Below the pieces are notes generated by a model that saw only the letters and a program-made list of their open reading frames with translations, made no database searches and was not told the origin of the DNA. From Bin18 sp965200355 (lineage in GTDB: Bacteria; Desulfobacterota; Binatia; Bin18): a stretch of 64,000 nt of DNA. Location: assembly GCA_965200355.1 (NCBI GenBank), contig OZ241351.1:3410001-3474000 (forward strand), in the 5' to 3' direction. The translations under genes and the position numbers were made by a program. Shown one piece after another: positions 60,319 through 64,000 of this stretch. Within the stretch, counting starts at the first letter, position 1; each line of letters opens with the position of its first letter.

Positions 60319-60392
60319 GGTGGGTGAAGGGACTCGAACCCTCGACTCCTGGGACCACAACCCAGTGCTCTACCAACTGAGCTACACCCACC
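60319..60392 (-). tRNA. tRNA-His (anticodon GTG)
   Basis: A 74-nt gene including the extra 5' G (G-1 opposite discriminator C73), diagnostic of tRNA-His. Acceptor GTGGGTG/CACCCAC, anticodon stem CTGGG-TTGTGGT-CCCAG. Confidence 0.95.
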
Positions 60393-60395
60393 CTA

Positions 60396-60469
<74 letters not shown>

Positions 60470-60484
60470 CCTCAATGCCTCGTG

Positions 60485-60514
60485 TGTCAGGAGAGGTGGA
60501 TTTTTCTCCTGACA
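60485..60514. repeat. 10-bp perfect inverted repeat in tRNA spacer
   Basis: TGTCAGGAGA (60485-60494) and TCTCCTGACA (60505-60514) form a perfect 10-bp stem with a 10-nt loop between tRNA-Pro and tRNA-Arg. It could be a processing signal or a partial terminator; there is no T-run directly after it. Confidence 0.8.
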
Positions 60515-60525
60515 GTAGCATCGTA

Positions 60526-60599
60526 TCGGGGCGAGCCGATTTGAACGGCCGACCCCCTGCTCCCAAGGCAGGTGCGCTACCAGGCTGCGCTACGCCCCG
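60526..60599 (-). tRNA. tRNA-Pro (anticodon TGG)
   Basis: A 74-nt cloverleaf: acceptor CGGGGCG/CGCCCCG, anticodon stem CCTGC-CTTGGGA-GCAGG, no encoded CCA. First of a five-tRNA cluster downstream of nuoN. Confidence 0.95.
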
Positions 60600-60689
60600 A
60601 CATGGTTTAGTTCCTGTTCAGCGTGTGGGTTGCGATATTCTCGTTCCCTCACCTTACTGTGCCGTCACCTGCTCTTGAGGTGTGCCCGT

Positions 60690-62207
60690 TCACTGGCTCC
60701 CTAAGAAAAAATGGGTCGAACGGTCGGCAAAATCAAAAACAGGGGCCCAGTACACTCCGAGGACAACGGTTGCAACGCTCAAGATTGCCAGTAAAGAGCC
60801 ATTGTGTGGGTCAAGAGCGACTTCACCTTCCGAATCAGACGGCTCATCAAGGAACATCGTCTTTACAATGCGGGCATAATAATAGAGGGACACGACACTA
60901 TTCAAGAGCCCCACTACAGCCAGCCAATAGAATTGGCCCTTCACCACCGCCGCAAAGAGATAGAATTTTCCAATAAAACCAGCGAGCGGAGGCAGACCCG
61001 TGAGCGAAAAGAGGAAAATTGCCATCGCTGCCGCTGGCAAAGCTCCCCCTCTCCAGGCAAGCCCACGAAAGCCTTCCAAGTCTTCGCGCCCGGTATTATT
61101 GGCCACAACCATAACGACGATGAACGCCCCAAGGTTCATCAAATAGTAGACGACAATATAGAACAGCATCGCCCGCAGCCCTTCGTCGCTCAGCACAACA
61201 AACCCCATCAGGATATAGCCAGCGTGGGCGATGCTAGAATAGGCTAGGAGACGTTTCACATTATACTGGTTTAGGGCGGCAAGGTTCCCAAGCGTCATAG
61301 TCACCATCGCGACAATAAGCATAAGCTGAGGCCACTCGACACCGGGGACGAATTGCCACATACCAGTGTCTCCACTTTGAGAGAGCGCGGGATAGAAAAA
61401 TCTCATCAGAAGCGCAAAGCCGGCCGCCTTTGAACCGACTGAAAGAAAAGCCGTCACGGGAATAGGCGCTCCGTGGTAGACATCGGGAGCCCACATATGA
61501 AAGGGAACGGCCGCAATTTTATAGCCAAATCCAGCCAACATGAGGACAAGGGCGATAAAGAGTGTGAGTTGGTCCGGGGCGTTTTGCAATAGAGCAGCGT
61601 TAATTTCCGTATAATCCAGGCTTCCGGTCAAACCAAAGATCCAGCTCATGCCATAGATCATAGTCCCCGAGGCGACGCCACCGTAAATGAGATATTTGAG
61701 CGCGGCTTCTCCAGATCTCCGATTGTGCGTCAAATATCCTGTCAGCACATAGGAGGTCAGGCTGACAAACTCCAAAGACAGATAGGACAGGAGCAGATTC
61801 GTTGCCGAGGCCATGAAAAACATACCGAGCCCACTCGCCAGAAGAATGCCATAGTATTCACCCTGATTCGGTCCGTTGATCTCCCGTGAGCCCAGAGACA
61901 TCCAGACGGTTCCGACGACCGACAAGGAAAGAATCACCTTAAAGAAAATAGCGAAACTATCCAGCGCAATCATGCGGTGGAACAACCACCCTTCGCCGGC
62001 TCCTTGTAATCCTTCGATAAAGCGAATGCCAAAGAAGGATAGGCCCGAAGTAAATACCAGGGCCAGAGCAGCGCCAACCAGAGCGATATTGCCGAGTTGC
62101 TCCTTATCCTCCACGCAGAGGTCTGCAATAAAGATCGCCAGAATGGAGAGAAGCAGAATCCCTTCAGGGTAGAGATATGCCAGACTTTCAATACTGCCGA
62201 GGTTCAT
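60690..62207 (-). CDS. nuoN: NADH-quinone oxidoreductase subunit N
   Basis: A 505-residue antiporter-like proton-pumping subunit of complex I with about 14 transmembrane helices. Family-typical segments are LLSYLSLEFVSLTSYVLTGY with the helix-5 Glu, KIAAVPFHMWAPDVYHGAPI with Lys/His, and the discontinuous-helix region around YSSIAHAGYILMGF. Last nuo gene in the usual L-M-N order. Confidence 0.95.
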   Translation of the reverse strand: MNLGSIESLAYLYPEGILLLSILAIFIADLCVEDKEQLGNIALVGAALALVFTSGLSFFGIRFIEGLQGAGEGWLFHRMIALDSFAIFFKVILSLSVVGTVWMSLGSREINGPNQGEYYGILLASGLGMFFMASATNLLLSYLSLEFVSLTSYVLTGYLTHNRRSGEAALKYLIYGGVASGTMIYGMSWIFGLTGSLDYTEINAALLQNAPDQLTLFIALVLMLAGFGYKIAAVPFHMWAPDVYHGAPIPVTAFLSVGSKAAGFALLMRFFYPALSQSGDTGMWQFVPGVEWPQLMLIVAMVTMTLGNLAALNQYNVKRLLAYSSIAHAGYILMGFVVLSDEGLRAMLFYIVVYYLMNLGAFIVVMVVANNTGREDLEGFRGLAWRGGALPAAAMAIFLFSLTGLPPLAGFIGKFYLFAAVVKGQFYWLAVVGLLNSVVSLYYYARIVKTMFLDEPSDSEGEVALDPHNGSLLAILSVATVVLGVYWAPVFDFADRSTHFFLGSQ

Positions 62208-62240
62208 GGCCTGCTTTCTATATCGCCCTCGTCCACCACG

Positions 62241-63812
62241 CTAGCGTAGCGCAACTGCTTCGGTATCAGGACTATTGGTGCTTGCAGATAGCACGATTTC
62301 GTTGAGTCCCTGGAGTGAGACGTCAAGCAGGTCCAGAACGGCGTGCGGATAAAATCCCAAGATCACGACAATGGCTCCAAGCGGGACTAACATACACAAC
62401 TCTCTCGTATTGATTTCCGAGAGGTGCATATTTGCGTACTCCTCGCGTGGTTTCCCGAGAAACATCTGTTGGATCGTCCACAGCAGGTAGCTCGCCGTGA
62501 TAATGACGGTCAGGGCACCAAGCAAGGTCGGAATTTTATGCGTGTGCCAAGCCCCAAGCAGACACAGGACTTCGGAAATAAAGGCTGACAAACCAGGCAA
62601 TCCCATGGCTGCAAAAAAGGCGAGCCCCATCACGCCGGTATAGACTGGCATTACAGAAGCGAGGCCGCCAAACCCATCAATACGCCGATGGTGGGCCCGG
62701 TCATAGATCACTCCGACAATGAGGAACAGCATGGCGGTAATCGTTCCGTGATTGAACATCTGTAAGACCGCGCCATTGATCCCTTGGGGAGTAAACGAGG
62801 CCATGCCCAACATGACATATCCCATATGACTGATGCTGGAATAGGCGACGAGTTTTTTCAGGTCCTTGGGCTCGGTAAAACATTGCGCTAAGGCGCAGAA
62901 GGCCCCATACACGATATTCCAGGCTCCCAGGGCAGCTAAACAGTACGGTGCAAACAGGAAGGTTTCTTCTGGGAGAAGAGGATAATTGACTCGTAAAATC
63001 CCATACGTTCCCATTTTCAGCAGGACTCCGGCCAGAATGACGGAGATGGCGGTGGGCGCTTCGACGTGGGCGTCAGGCAGCCACGTATGGAAGGGAAAGG
63101 CTGGGATTTTGACGGCAAAGTTAATAAAAAGGGCGAGCCACATGATTTGTGGCAAAGAGAAGCCAAATAAGAGCGGCTCGGTCTGAAAGTGCTGAGCCAC
63201 GGCCGGCAGTTGGGTCAGATCAAAAGTGTAGCCGACGTTTTCGACGGCCCCGGCTTGAAAATAGAAGACCAGCATACAGACCAGCATCAACGCACTGCCG
63301 AGCATGGTATACAAGAAGAATTTGATCGCAGCATATTCTCGCCGTGGCCCACCCCAGATGCCAATCAGGAAATACATCGGTAGCAGCATCAACTCCCAGA
63401 AGATGAAAAACAGGAAGAAGTCCATGGCGCAAAAGACGCCCGTCATGGCGGTATCCAACAGCAGGAACAGGGCAAAATAGCCCTTCTCGGCCCGCTCGAT
63501 ATTCCAAGAGGCCAAAATGCAGATAGGGCATAGAAAAGCGGTCAGTAAAATCATAGATATGCTGACGCCATCGACGCCAACAAAATAGCGGATATTAAAT
63601 GACTCAATCCACGGGACATTGACAACAAACTGAAGCGATGTGGTCGTCGTGTCAAAGTTCTGGTAGAGCCAGATTCCCAAAAAGAACGCGGGCAGGGTAA
63701 AGGCAAAAGCCGTCCATCGAATTAAATCTTTTGCTTGACTCGGCAGGCAGAAGACCGCGACCATACCAGCCAGAGGAAAGAAAATCATTAAGGTGAGAAT
63801 AGAGGACTCCAT
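62241..63812 (-). CDS. nuoM: NADH-quinone oxidoreductase subunit M
   Basis: A 523-residue antiporter-like complex I subunit with ~14 transmembrane helices. The essential Glu is in FFIFWELMLLPMYFLIGIWG, the Lys/His segment is AVKIPAFPFHTWLPDAHVEA, and YSSISHMGYVMLG is typical. Start ATG follows AAGGAG. It begins 50 nt after the preceding gene stop. Confidence 0.95.
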   Translation of the reverse strand: MESSILTLMIFFPLAGMVAVFCLPSQAKDLIRWTAFAFTLPAFFLGIWLYQNFDTTTTSLQFVVNVPWIESFNIRYFVGVDGVSISMILLTAFLCPICILASWNIERAEKGYFALFLLLDTAMTGVFCAMDFFLFFIFWELMLLPMYFLIGIWGGPRREYAAIKFFLYTMLGSALMLVCMLVFYFQAGAVENVGYTFDLTQLPAVAQHFQTEPLLFGFSLPQIMWLALFINFAVKIPAFPFHTWLPDAHVEAPTAISVILAGVLLKMGTYGILRVNYPLLPEETFLFAPYCLAALGAWNIVYGAFCALAQCFTEPKDLKKLVAYSSISHMGYVMLGMASFTPQGINGAVLQMFNHGTITAMLFLIVGVIYDRAHHRRIDGFGGLASVMPVYTGVMGLAFFAAMGLPGLSAFISEVLCLLGAWHTHKIPTLLGALTVIITASYLLWTIQQMFLGKPREEYANMHLSEINTRELCMLVPLGAIVVILGFYPHAVLDLLDVSLQGLNEIVLSASTNSPDTEAVALR

Positions 63813-63862
63813 AACGGCTCCTTACCACACATCCACACAAGGGGCTTGATAGAAAGTCTGGC

Positions 63863-64000
63863 TCACCGGAGCCCCGAGACTCCCTCTTTTGTAAACATCA
63901 GACGCCACTGGATTCGTCTGGTGGAGAGCCATAGGGCTATTCCAACCACGATGACCAGTGAGAGAAACACTATCACGACAGGGAGTAATGTGTCCGTTCC
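63863..64000 (-). CDS. nuoL: C-terminal end of a membrane protein, probably NuoL (cut by window edge)
   Basis: The last 45 residues of a minus-strand gene are visible, containing one hydrophobic helix (LLPVVIVFLSLVIVVGIALW) and a basic tail ending in GLR. Of three frames, a second one is also open here, but this one gives a membrane helix and a stop just before nuoM. NuoL is expected immediately before nuoM. Identity is inferred from context only. Confidence 0.5.
   Translation of the reverse strand, partial: GTDTLLPVVIVFLSLVIVVGIALWLSTRRIQWRLMFTKEGVSGLR

Overview
This window looks like chromosomal core sequence of a Gram-negative, LPS-making bacterium. It carries inner-core LPS glycosyltransferases and kinases, both halves of the ADP-heptose pathway (rfaE1, rfaE2), the LPS transport proteins LptD, LptF and LptG, and part of NADH dehydrogenase I. 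The trpD-trpC-trpF-trpB-trpA-accD-folC order resembles what I recall from Deltaproteobacteria-like lineages, but I cannot name a phylum from the sequence alone. There is no IS element, prophage, CRISPR array or other obvious accessory island, and no gene-free stretch over 300 bases.

Layout. (1) 1-10135, plus strand: an LPS core cluster (Kdo-kinase-like fragment, GT9, alkaline-phosphatase-superfamily enzyme, LPS-kinase/GT2 fusion, GT4, rfaE1) running without a clear break into yicC, gmk and a bifunctional Rel/SpoT; several junctions overlap (ATGA). (2) 10224-20199, minus strand: SPOR protein, trpDCFBA, accD, folC, lptD, rfaE2. (3) 20368-50371, minus strand: a 30-kb information-processing array. 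In transcription order it is tRNA-Thr/Tyr/Gly/Thr, tuf2, tRNA-Trp, secE, nusG, rplKAJL, rpoBC, rpsL, rpsG, tuf1, the S10 operon, the spc operon, map, rpmJ, and the alpha operon ending in rplQ. (4) 50497-53536: rlmB (minus) diverges from lptF-lptG (plus), with start codons sharing a CATG. (5) 53552-60599, minus: rplM-rpsI, two tRNAs, lon, clpX, tig and five tRNAs. (6) 60690-64000, minus: nuoN, nuoM and the end of a membrane protein that is probably nuoL.

The most unusual points are: a small membrane-anchored coiled-coil protein with a tandem 32-residue repeat inserted between rpsD and rpoA; an LPS-kinase/GT2 fusion protein; an alkaline-phosphatase-superfamily enzyme with Thr in place of the sulfatase formylglycine Cys; two apparently identical tuf genes, as 1205-bp direct repeats flanking rpoBC; and usual operon members that are missing here (fusA, infA, adk, clpP, rpmG, rpoZ). 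Ribosomal proteins S4, S14 and L36 are all of the zinc-binding cysteine type.

Limits: functions are assigned by recognising family motifs by eye, without database searches. Starts were moved inward where the longest open frame clearly ran upstream of the conserved N-terminus.
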